Position numbers and translations under genes: made by a program
Part shown: one piece after another, positions 33,372 through 39,969 of the stretch
How the letters are laid out: every line of letters begins with the position of its first letter
Numbering within the stretch: the first letter of the stretch is position 1
From: Acidobacteriota bacterium
GTDB lineage: Bacteria; Acidobacteriota; Terriglobia; Bryobacterales; Bryobacteraceae
Direction of reading: 5' to 3'
Assembly (NCBI GenBank): GCA_016870995.1
Contig: VFZU01000049.1
Span: 1 to 39,969 of the forward strand
Length of the DNA: 39,969 bases
Notes under the pieces: model-generated
Database searches by the model: none
Seen by the model: the letters and a program-made list of their open reading frames with translations, nothing else
Told to the model about the DNA's origin: nothing

Positions 33372-34099
33372 CCCAACACGGTTGTGCGCATCTCGCCCTT
33401 GCCCCACACCGTTTGCCGCCCCACGCCAGTCCAAAATCCTGCCTCCAGAAACGGCAGAAACTCCCCTAGCTCGCCCTCATAAACAACTTCTCCCACCACG
33501 CCTCCAATCGCATGCCGCTGCCCCGTGCTGCGGCTCACACGCTTCACATCCACATCCCGCAACCGCGATTCAACCACTCGCACCGCCCGTGCCCTCTCGC
33601 CTATCTCTCGATAGTCAATCTCGAGCGGCCCCTCACCATACAAAGTCCGCAAAGCACTCACCCGGTCGCGCAACCGCGCGAACAACACTCCAAACTCCAC
33701 ACCCTCTCCGCCCTTCAACTCCGTCGGCGTCAAGAACTCCACACGCACCCGCGTCACGCGAACCAGCTGTAGCCTCAAATCCAACACCACCCGCTCTCCC
33801 ACGCCCCACTCCTTGTCGAAAACATGCACGACAAATGGAACCTCATCGCCCGCCCCAAACGATCTCCCCGCCAATCCCCGTGTCCGCAACACGAACGGCC
33901 TTGGTGGATCCTTCAGCCCGCTCGGCCCCGTCTCCCGATGCGAGGGCGCGAACAACCTCTCATACAACGGACCTCCATAGAGACTCTTCCCCCACATCCC
34001 CCTCACCCAGTTCGCCGCATCATGCTCCCCAAATGAAATCGGGCTCTTCGTTTGAAGCCGAAGCTCGCAAACGAACAGCCCGAAGTAGAGAGAGCTCAT
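33368..34099 (-). CDS. Stand-alone Cas6-like RAMP protein
   Basis: 243 residues. The family of CRISPR precursor-RNA processing endoribonucleases (Cas6, C-terminal PF10040 type) shows the same layout: an N-terminal WVRGMWGKSL corresponding to the usual RGALG-x-AL, LYERLFAPS and PPRPFVLR before residue 75, FLTPTELK and a LRDRVSALRTLYGEG stretch in the middle, GQRHAIGGVVGEVVYEG, and a C-terminal glycine-rich LEAGFWTGVGRQTVWGKGEM. The cysteine cluster seen in many relatives near residue 40 is missing. Candidate catalytic histidines are His26 and the one in QRHAIGG, unproved. No repeat array or other cas gene is in the window. It starts one base after the stop of the Oar-like receptor gene (TAA-G-ATG), so it is translationally coupled to it. 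Confidence 0.82.
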   Translation of the reverse strand: MSSLYFGLFVCELRLQTKSPISFGEHDAANWVRGMWGKSLYGGPLYERLFAPSHRETGPSGLKDPPRPFVLRTRGLAGRSFGAGDEVPFVVHVFDKEWGVGERVVLDLRLQLVRVTRVRVEFLTPTELKGGEGVEFGVLFARLRDRVSALRTLYGEGPLEIDYREIGERARAVRVVESRLRDVDVKRVSRSTGQRHAIGGVVGEVVYEGELGEFLPFLEAGFWTGVGRQTVWGKGEMRTTVLG

Positions 34100-34100
34100 C

Positions 34101-37100
34101 TTAGAAAATAAACTTGGCGCCCAACTGGATCTTACGCGAACCGCTGATCACACCATCACGAATGCGTCCAAATGTTGTCGCCGCCAGATTCGTGGTTGGG
34201 AATCCAAATGTCGGCGTGTTCGTCAGGTTCGTCATATCGGCGCGCACCTCCAGCTTAAAGCGCTCGGTCAGTTCCACGCGCTTCAAAAACGAGGCATCCA
34301 TATTGAACGATCCCGGCCCATAGAACCGGTTCCGGTTCGAGCTGCCATTCGAACCCGCTGCCGGGTTCGAGAACGCCGCCACTTGCTCAGGCGAGAAGTA
34401 CCACTTCAAACCATCAGGCCGCTGCGACACCGTTCCAGCTCCGTCGCACTTTTCGCAATTTGCCGTCGCGCCCACCACGTTGCTGAACGAGTTGAATCCC
34501 GAGAACACGGTGAACGGCCGTCCGCTCGAGATCGTCATCAAACCCGCCACCTGCCACTCGCCGATCAGCGCATGCATTGCCCTGCCGGCATTGCTTCCAA
34601 ACCGCCGGCCCTTGCCGAACGGCAGCTCGTAGACCCAGTAGCTCTGGATCGCATGCCGCCGGTCAAAGTCGCTCGGCGCATAATTACCGCGCCGGTCGTT
34701 GATATCGAATGGAGTCGACGACGCTCCCTGGCCTACGCCTGTGCCTACCACCGTGAACGCCGGGTCAAAGCTTCGCGTATCGAGTGACTTCGACCACGAG
34801 TAGCTCAGCTGCGCTGTCAGTCCTCTCGACATCCGCCGCTCCACCTGCATCTGCAGCGAGTGGAACGTCGAAAAGTCATTCGAATCGATCACATTCAGGC
34901 CGCCGGCAAACTGCGTATAGGGGATGAAGAATGTCGATCCCAGGCCAGCCGCCTGAGTGATCGGCACCCCGCCCACCAGCCGCCGCGACAAGTCTTGTGC
35001 AATTGTCGCTACCGAGTTGCCGCGAATATCGGCCGCATACTGCGTCCGCATAAACTGGCTCCCCGTCACCGTTGCGCCGCGCCGCGGATCCACCGAGAAG
35101 ATCTGGTTGATCAGCGGGCTGTCTCCGCCGGCCGCAGCCACGTTATAGGCATCGAGGAATCCGTTGCGCCGGATATCCACCTGATTGGCGTTATAGCCGC
35201 CATAAAGATTGTGCGCCCGGCGTCCAAGGTAATTCACCTCGAATACGGTGTTCTTGGCCACCTGCTGCTGCACGCCAAAGCTCCACATGTGGGTTGTCGG
35301 CGTCTCCAGGTTCGGGTCGACCACCGTGATGCTTTGTGCGCCAAACGCGGGCGGTTGGGCCAGCGCAGCCGGCGACACCGTCGGCGCAGCGATATTCTGC
35401 AGATTACGCAACCGTCCACCCGCCTGCCCAAACGCTTCGTTCGTCACGCCCTGCACTTGTCCCGGCAAATTCTGGAAAACACTCGAGCTCAGCACGAACG
35501 TATTCAACCGGTCATAGGCAATGCGATAGTTCGAACGGATCGAAGTCTTACCCTTGCCAAACGGATCCCACGCGAATCCCACACTCGGTGCCCAGTTATT
35601 CCGGTCGCTGCGGAACAGCTTGCCCACTCCCCAACGTGCCACGTTGGTCGCTGGCCCGCCCGCCACCAGGTTCTGGTCAGGACGGCGAATCCGTCCGGAC
35701 GGATCGGAGCCCGGAGTCATCTTGAATTCCAGCCGCAACCCAAGATCGATCGTCAGCTTCTTCGACACCTTCCACGTGTCTTGCACAAAGAAGTCGTACT
35801 CGTTAAACAGCGCTTTGAAGTTATAAGGCTGGGCCACAAACCGGTCTCCAGCCGACGAGAATCCGCGGCTGATCGAACCCACCCGGCCCAGCAAATAGTT
35901 GATGCTCGACTCGAGAATCGGCCGGTCGTTCGCCTGCTGCATATCGGCAGGCAACCCAAACGTCGTCGGATTCACCGAATTCGTGATCCGCGAGAAATTC
36001 GCCGACGCCGTAATATTCGCTCCCCCAATCGATCCACGCACATCATTGTGCGAAGCCAGCCTGAAATTCACGCCAAACTTCAACGCATGTGCCCCAGCGA
36101 AGTAACTGAAGTTATCCACGAACTGCCACGTGTTCAGCTTTCGCGCATTCCCCACGCTCAACTCCTGCGGAATCGTCACCGGTGCGCCCGTCAAATTGAT
36201 CTGATCCGGCGCAGCCGTGGGGATATTGAAATCGAAGCCAAAGTAGTTCCGCCCAAACACCATTTCATTCGTCATCCTCGAGTTCGGGCTCGTGCGCCAG
36301 TGAAACGCGTAGTTCTGCGGATCGCGCTTGGTGTTCACCGGGCACTCCCCGCCAGGGAAAAATGGCTGCCCGCCGTTGACCCGGTCGCACAGTGTGTTCT
36401 GATAGCCCCACGAAATCCGCGCGAACACGGTGTTCTTGTCATTCAGGATGTAGTCAAACTTCAGCACGTTGTCCTGCTGCTTTTCAAACTGCAGCGCGGT
36501 GAACGTATAAAAAGCGGTATTCAGTCCATCGCCGCCAAAGAAGTTATTCGGCAGGGGCGTCGGATCCACCAGCCCCTTCACCCTCGGGTCGGCTCCCAGC
36601 CGGTCCGGGTCGCTGGTCAGAATGTTGTAGGTGCCGATATTCAAACCCGGCACTACGTTGCCTGATGCATCCACAGACGCTCCGGGCACACCTACGGGCT
36701 GATTCCGCCCACCACGTACATACCGGTACAATCCCTGCCGGGCCTGCGATGTAAACACGGTCCGGTTCACTACCGCGCTCTCGCGTGCCGAAAGCCGCTG
36801 CAGATTGCCAAAGAAAAACAGCTTGTTCTTCTGAATCGGCCCGCCAATCGAGCCGCCATAAATGTTCTGCACAAACTGCCGCTTGCCCAGTGCATTGATG
36901 TTGTTTTCCCACTCGTTCGCGTTCAACCGCGGTGTCCGGTAAAACCAGAATCCCGAACCATGAAACTCGTTGGTCCCGCTCTTGGTCACCATCGAAACCT
37001 GCGCGCCAGAATTGCGGCCAAACTCGGCCGTCGCATTCGATGTCAACACCTTGAACTCCGCCAGGCCATCCGGGTTCGCCCGCGTCGGTGAGAAGTTTCC

Positions 37101-37691
37101 TCCGCCCGCCGAGGTCTCGTTCGAATCGATCCCATCCATCGTGTAATTGATCGCCCGGTCGCGTGCCCCATTCACGTGCACACCGCCACCGGTATTGGAC
37201 CCGCTCAACACCCCCGGCTGCCGCAGCACCAGCTCCAGCGGATTCCGTCCCCTCGTCCCCACAATCGGCAACTCCTGAATCACTTTCTCGCTAAACACGT
37301 TTCCGATGTTCCCCGACGTCGAAGTCTGCACCTGTTCATACGCCCCGCTCACTTCGATGCTCTCGGCCAGTGTTCCCACCTCCAACCGGATGTTCACCGT
37401 CGTCGGCTGTCCAATGTTCACCACGTTTCCCTTGCCGACGTACTTCTTGAACCCGTTTGCCTCCACCGCCGCCGTATACGTCCCTACCTGAATCGACTCG
37501 AAAAAGAATGCCCCATTCTCGCTCGTCATGGAAGTGAACGACTGCGCCGTCCCTTCATTCGTCAGCCTCACAGCGATACCTGGTACCGGCGCACCCGAAG
37601 CATCCGACACAGTGCCGATTAAACGTGAGGTTGTGCCCTGGGAATATAGAGACAAAGCAGTAGCCAGAAAAAACCAGAAACAACGTTGCAT
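34101..37691 (-). CDS. Oar-like TonB-dependent receptor, 1196 residues
   Basis: A signal peptide (MQRCFWFFLATALSLYSQG) is followed by a carboxypeptidase-regulatory-like domain (about 22-105, LIGTVSDASGAPVPGIAVRL), a plug domain (about 120-260 with NYTMDGIDSNETSAGG and SMVTKSGTNEFHGSGFWFYR) and a very large barrel. It ends in RKIQLGAKFIF, a typical outer-membrane C-terminus with terminal Phe. This is the expanded receptor family of Acidobacteria, related to Myxococcus Oar, thought to bind large biopolymers or take part in surface processes. Its stop is one base from the Cas6-like start. The promoter would lie in the 35-nt gap behind pilC or earlier. Confidence 0.94.
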   Translation of the reverse strand: MQRCFWFFLATALSLYSQGTTSRLIGTVSDASGAPVPGIAVRLTNEGTAQSFTSMTSENGAFFFESIQVGTYTAAVEANGFKKYVGKGNVVNIGQPTTVNIRLEVGTLAESIEVSGAYEQVQTSTSGNIGNVFSEKVIQELPIVGTRGRNPLELVLRQPGVLSGSNTGGGVHVNGARDRAINYTMDGIDSNETSAGGGNFSPTRANPDGLAEFKVLTSNATAEFGRNSGAQVSMVTKSGTNEFHGSGFWFYRTPRLNANEWENNINALGKRQFVQNIYGGSIGGPIQKNKLFFFGNLQRLSARESAVVNRTVFTSQARQGLYRYVRGGRNQPVGVPGASVDASGNVVPGLNIGTYNILTSDPDRLGADPRVKGLVDPTPLPNNFFGGDGLNTAFYTFTALQFEKQQDNVLKFDYILNDKNTVFARISWGYQNTLCDRVNGGQPFFPGGECPVNTKRDPQNYAFHWRTSPNSRMTNEMVFGRNYFGFDFNIPTAAPDQINLTGAPVTIPQELSVGNARKLNTWQFVDNFSYFAGAHALKFGVNFRLASHNDVRGSIGGANITASANFSRITNSVNPTTFGLPADMQQANDRPILESSINYLLGRVGSISRGFSSAGDRFVAQPYNFKALFNEYDFFVQDTWKVSKKLTIDLGLRLEFKMTPGSDPSGRIRRPDQNLVAGGPATNVARWGVGKLFRSDRNNWAPSVGFAWDPFGKGKTSIRSNYRIAYDRLNTFVLSSSVFQNLPGQVQGVTNEAFGQAGGRLRNLQNIAAPTVSPAALAQPPAFGAQSITVVDPNLETPTTHMWSFGVQQQVAKNTVFEVNYLGRRAHNLYGGYNANQVDIRRNGFLDAYNVAAAGGDSPLINQIFSVDPRRGATVTGSQFMRTQYAADIRGNSVATIAQDLSRRLVGGVPITQAAGLGSTFFIPYTQFAGGLNVIDSNDFSTFHSLQMQVERRMSRGLTAQLSYSWSKSLDTRSFDPAFTVVGTGVGQGASSTPFDINDRRGNYAPSDFDRRHAIQSYWVYELPFGKGRRFGSNAGRAMHALIGEWQVAGLMTISSGRPFTVFSGFNSFSNVVGATANCEKCDGAGTVSQRPDGLKWYFSPEQVAAFSNPAAGSNGSSNRNRFYGPGSFNMDASFLKRVELTERFKLEVRADMTNLTNTPTFGFPTTNLAATTFGRIRDGVISGSRKIQLGAKFIF

Positions 37692-37726
37692 ACGGGTTCA
37701 TGGTAACGAATCCGCAACTTGGATTG

Positions 37727-38923
37727 CTAGCTCAGGCTGTCCGCCAGGCTGAAGATCGGCAGGTACAGCGCGATCAAAACGAAGGCCACGAATGTGCCCA
37801 TAAAGATCATGATTACGGGTTCGATCAGGCTCAAAACCGCCGCCAACTTGTTCTGCACATCCTCTTCGTAAAACTCCGCCACACTCCCCAGCATCGTCGG
37901 CAGCGCCCCCGTCGATTCGCCCACTTCCATCATGTCCACCGCGAGATCAGGAAAGATTCCGGTCTGCTTCAGCGAAGACGACAGCGGCTGCCCCTCACGC
38001 ACCAACTGGCTCGCCGTCGCCAGCGCCTTGCGAATCAACACGCTCGACACAGATTCTCCCGCCGTGTGTATGGCCTGCAGCAGCGGAATCCCGCCCACCA
38101 GCAGTGTACTCAACACACGCGCCAACTGCGCCACCTGAAACTTCGTCCAGATCTCCCCAAACAGCGGAAAGTTCATCTTCAGATGATCCAGCTTCTCCTG
38201 CGCACCGGCCGTCTTCGACCACAAATACAGCCCCACTCCAAGCCCCACCATCCCCAGAAACGCGAACAAAATGTAGCTGCTCGCCGTCGTGCTGATCGCC
38301 ACCAGAATTTTCGTCGGCGTCGGCAACTCCGCATTCAACGTGCTGTAGAGCTCCGAGAACTTCGGCACCACGAACGTGATCAAAAACACAATCAGCGCCA
38401 GCACCAGCGAAAACAGCAGTGCCGGATAGATCAGCGAAGTCAGCAGCTTCTTCTTCACGCTCAGCGCCAGCTTCTGATACGTGATGTAGCGGTCCATCAC
38501 CTCGGCCAGGCTCCCGGCCCGCTCCCCGGCCATGATCGTCGTGATGTACATCGGCGGAAACAGATTCTGGTTTTGAAACGCTGTGCTCAACAGCGTCCCC
38601 GTCTTCACCTCATCCCGCACCGCCGTCAGTGGAGGCCTCATCTTGTCGTCCGTCAATCGCTCTGCTAGCAGATCGAGCGCCTTCAAGATCGGCAACCCCG
38701 CCTTGATCAGCGTCACAAACTGCTGATTCAGGATCAGGAACTTCTCCATATCCACCTTGCCGGCCCTCGGCCCGCTCCCCGCCGCCCCCTTGGCCGTCAC
38801 GGAATACACCAGATACCCATCCCGCGAGTACCGCTCCCGCAGCTCCGCCTCATTCCGCGCCACGGCCGAAACCTGATGTACCTGCCCCCGGGCATCCGCG
38901 TATTTCAAGACAAACTCAGCCAT
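37727..38923 (-). CDS. PilC/GspF-type inner-membrane platform protein
   Basis: 398 residues. The type II secretion/type IV pilus F protein has two repeated cytoplasmic T2SF domains (about 65-190 and 265-390), each followed by membrane helices: LLTSLIYPALLFSLVLALIVFLI (about 165-190), a second near 215-240, and a C-terminal helix before LADSLS. The signatures FVTLIKAGLPILKALDLLAE and LARVLSTLLVGGIPLLQAI are typical. It anchors the assembly ATPase for pilins or pseudopilins. No pilB, pilT or pilin gene is adjacent, so it is an isolated member here, perhaps part of a locus beyond the Oar-like receptor. Confidence 0.94.
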   Translation of the reverse strand: MAEFVLKYADARGQVHQVSAVARNEAELRERYSRDGYLVYSVTAKGAAGSGPRAGKVDMEKFLILNQQFVTLIKAGLPILKALDLLAERLTDDKMRPPLTAVRDEVKTGTLLSTAFQNQNLFPPMYITTIMAGERAGSLAEVMDRYITYQKLALSVKKKLLTSLIYPALLFSLVLALIVFLITFVVPKFSELYSTLNAELPTPTKILVAISTTASSYILFAFLGMVGLGVGLYLWSKTAGAQEKLDHLKMNFPLFGEIWTKFQVAQLARVLSTLLVGGIPLLQAIHTAGESVSSVLIRKALATASQLVREGQPLSSSLKQTGIFPDLAVDMMEVGESTGALPTMLGSVAEFYEEDVQNKLAAVLSLIEPVIMIFMGTFVAFVLIALYLPIFSLADSLS

Positions 38924-38955
38924 CTCTATTGGCTATGACGCTTGCCAGGTTCGAA

Positions 38956-38970
38956 CCGTGCACTGCACGG
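38956..38970. repeat. Palindrome upstream of pilC
   Basis: CCGTGCA and TGCACGG flank a single C, 33 nt before the pilC start. It could be an operator or a small hairpin; no regulator is suggested by sequence. Confidence 0.35.
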
Positions 38971-39172
38971 CCTGGACACTCTCCGAAACCATGGCCAACC
39001 GATGCCCAGATCAACACCACTCTTTGGCATCCTGGCTCAAACAGATTCGTTGCAGGGCAGCCCCTCGCGAATCGTGGGTCCATCCTGTGCAACTTAGCCA
39101 GTTCAGTCAGCCCCACCAGCCCTGTCCGCCGGATTGGCCCCACTCGAGGCAACTTTCTCACTCAAGAAAAAG

Positions 39173-39206
39173 AAAGTGGGTGAAGGCCTTCGCCTTCACC
39201 CACTTT
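39173..39206 (-). terminator. Rho-independent terminator of the PEP-CTERM gene
   Basis: A perfect 15-bp stem (plus-strand arms 39173-39187 and 39192-39206, both reading through GTGGGTGAAGGC or its complement) has a 4-nt loop. On the minus strand it is followed by CTTTTTCTT. It lies 24 nt after the stop of the gene it ends. Confidence 0.88.
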
Positions 39207-39229
39207 AGATTAATGAACTACTGGAAAGT

Positions 39230-39846
39230 CTACTTTTTCCGGCGGAAGTAAGCCAAGGCAACCAAGCCTGATGCCATCATCGCGTAAGTGCTGGGTTCGG
39301 GAACACCGCCCAGCTCACGGAACAACTTCTTGTTGATTGCATCGGTGAAATCAGGAAAGCCGGCTGCTGGCTCAAGAAAACCGTTGACTGTAACGACGTC
39401 ATTTTGATAGTAGGTCTGCAAGGAAGCGGGACCAATTGGCAACCCGTTGATGATAATGCCCTGTGCCGCAGCAGTGTTGCGAACAGTACTCGGGCTGCCA
39501 TTCTCATTTTGCTCTCCGTCTCCAGAAACATCCATCACGTTTCGGCTAGCGGTGAAATCCGTAAGCGCAAAAGAATTGAGCGAACTTTCCATGCCAGCTG
39601 CAATGTTTGTTCTACCCGAGAAAGGCCGCGACAAGGTCTCGAGCGTAGTGGCATAGGCATTGATCGAAGTTACATCAAACAGGTGTGTCCACGCGCTTGC
39701 TGTAGTCGCGCTTGTGCCGAAGAAAACGGAGTTGATAGCAATGCCCCCTCCGTTGATGATGAGCGACTGATTCGCCAAATTCCGAAGTGCCGCGCCATAT
39801 CCGTCCATCTGCAGGTCGAACTCACCATTCTGAATACTACCCGGTC
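39230..39846 (-). pseudogene. PEP-CTERM protein with DUF1194 (von Willebrand A-like) domain, 5' end removed by an insertion sequence
   Basis: About 205 codons remain. The visible frame begins at GSIQNGEFDLQM, which would normally follow the metal-binding D-x-S of a von Willebrand A-like domain. The DUF1194 landmarks NVMDVSGDGEQNENG, GIIINGLPIG and the FTDAINKKLFREL end are intact. The last 25 residues are a PEP-CTERM sorting signal: VPEPS, a hydrophobic helix and RRKK, which needs an exosortase system. The upstream codons of the same open frame come from the end of an IS481-family element and are not part of the protein. Signal peptide, promoter and the first metal ligands are lost or lie beyond the element. 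Confidence 0.85.
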
Positions 39847-39848
39847 CG

Positions 39849-39892
39849 AACCGGGCACATGGGTAACGGAATAAACCGGGCACATAGGTAAC
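39849..39892 (+). repeat. Tandem subterminal repeat of the insertion sequence
   Basis: Two 19-nt copies differing at one base, starting 25 nt apart. They are probably transposase binding sites. Confidence 0.8.
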
Positions 39893-39919
39893 ACTTTTGG
39901 CTGGAGGGGGAAGCACCCG

Positions 39920-39969
39920 ATGGCCTGGAAAGAGACTTGTGTGATCGAGCAAAGAGAAGAGTTCATCGA
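39920..39969 (+). CDS. IS481-family transposase, first 16 codons (partial)
   Basis: MAWKETCVIEQREEFI is the characteristic opening of IS481-type DDE transposases, just before the N-terminal helix-turn-helix. GGAGGGGG at 39903-39910 sits 9 nt upstream as a strong ribosome binding site. The rest lies beyond the window. Confidence 0.85.
   Translation, partial: MAWKETCVIEQREEFI

Larger units (their letters stand above)
38924..39229. other. Gap between pilC and the interrupted PEP-CTERM gene
   Basis: 306 nt. It contains a short palindrome (38956-38970) upstream of pilC and a strong terminator hairpin (39173-39206). Short frames here do not look like protein. Nothing else is recognised. Confidence 0.6.
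39843..39969 (+). mobile_element. Left end of an IS481-family insertion sequence (partial)
   Basis: From about 39843 the sequence changes from the PEP-CTERM gene to an insertion-sequence end: two tandem copies of AACCGGGCACAT-R-GGTAAC (39849-39867 and 39874-39892, one mismatch, 25-nt period), followed by GGAGGGGG and the transposase start. The exact boundary and any target duplication cannot be fixed without the other end. Confidence 0.8.

Noticed and set aside
34860-36665. 601-codon open frame on the plus strand
   Set aside because: It is antisense to the Oar-like receptor and Arg/His-rich, typical of a high-GC shadow frame.
38941-38985. tRNA-like T-arm (GGTTCGAACC) near pilC
   Set aside because: No acceptor, D or anticodon arms can be formed around it on either strand.

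Overview
The window looks like chromosome of an acidobacterium, most likely of the Solibacter/Bryobacter group. The reasons are two large outer-membrane receptors with an N-terminal carboxypeptidase-regulatory-like domain (one Oar-like, 1196 residues), a Tat-exported sulfatase, a DUF1080 protein, a PEP-CTERM protein, many secreted proteins of unknown function and tightly packed genes. This placement is inferred from gene content; no rRNA is present.

Left edge (1-1362): the 3' end of an unidentified small gene overlaps a tyrosine integrase, which ends 46 nt from the 3' end of a tRNA-Phe gene. This is the arrangement expected at the right border of an integrated element lying mostly outside the window. 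From 1424 to 7500 come a secreted protein of unknown function, class I fumarase, an S9 prolyl-oligopeptidase-type peptidase, a HlyD-type membrane fusion protein and an Rrf2 regulator with three cysteines. The Rrf2 gene is divergent from glgP (alpha-glucan phosphorylase), and three TTAA-rich inverted repeats lie between them. A small zinc-ribbon protein follows glgP.

10873-15025 (minus) is one coupled operon: HAD phosphatase, a deoxyhypusine-synthase-like protein, HldE-type kinase, ROK kinase and GmhA. It probably makes an activated heptose or related sugar for the cell envelope. Divergent from it, 15069-19464 (plus) holds a BtuF/BtuD/BtuC-type importer followed by an FtsX-type permease and its LolD-type ATPase, again with overlapping starts and stops. 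After a poorly coding 0.7-kb gap with a diverged 90-nt duplication comes a minus-strand operon (25125 to 20196): TPR protein, O-antigen-ligase-like membrane protein, a protein of unknown function, RecJ and a DUF1080 protein.

25234-28753 holds a FecR-like secreted gene interrupted by an in-frame TAG, an AlkA-Ogt alkylation-repair pair, a lysozyme-fold secreted protein and lexA. lexA has a perfect E. coli-like SOS box that overlaps its own start codon. From 28779 to 38923 come a TonB receptor, a sulfatase, a DUF72 protein, a stand-alone Cas6-like RAMP protein translationally coupled to a giant Oar-like receptor, and PilC/GspF. No CRISPR array or other cas gene is visible. The right edge has a PEP-CTERM/DUF1194 gene cut by an IS481-family insertion sequence, whose transposase start is the last thing in the window.

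The strongest candidates for something unusual are the orphan Cas6-like gene behind the Oar-like receptor, the amber-interrupted FecR-like gene, the SOS box over the lexA start codon, and the heptose-type operon with a deoxyhypusine-synthase-like member.
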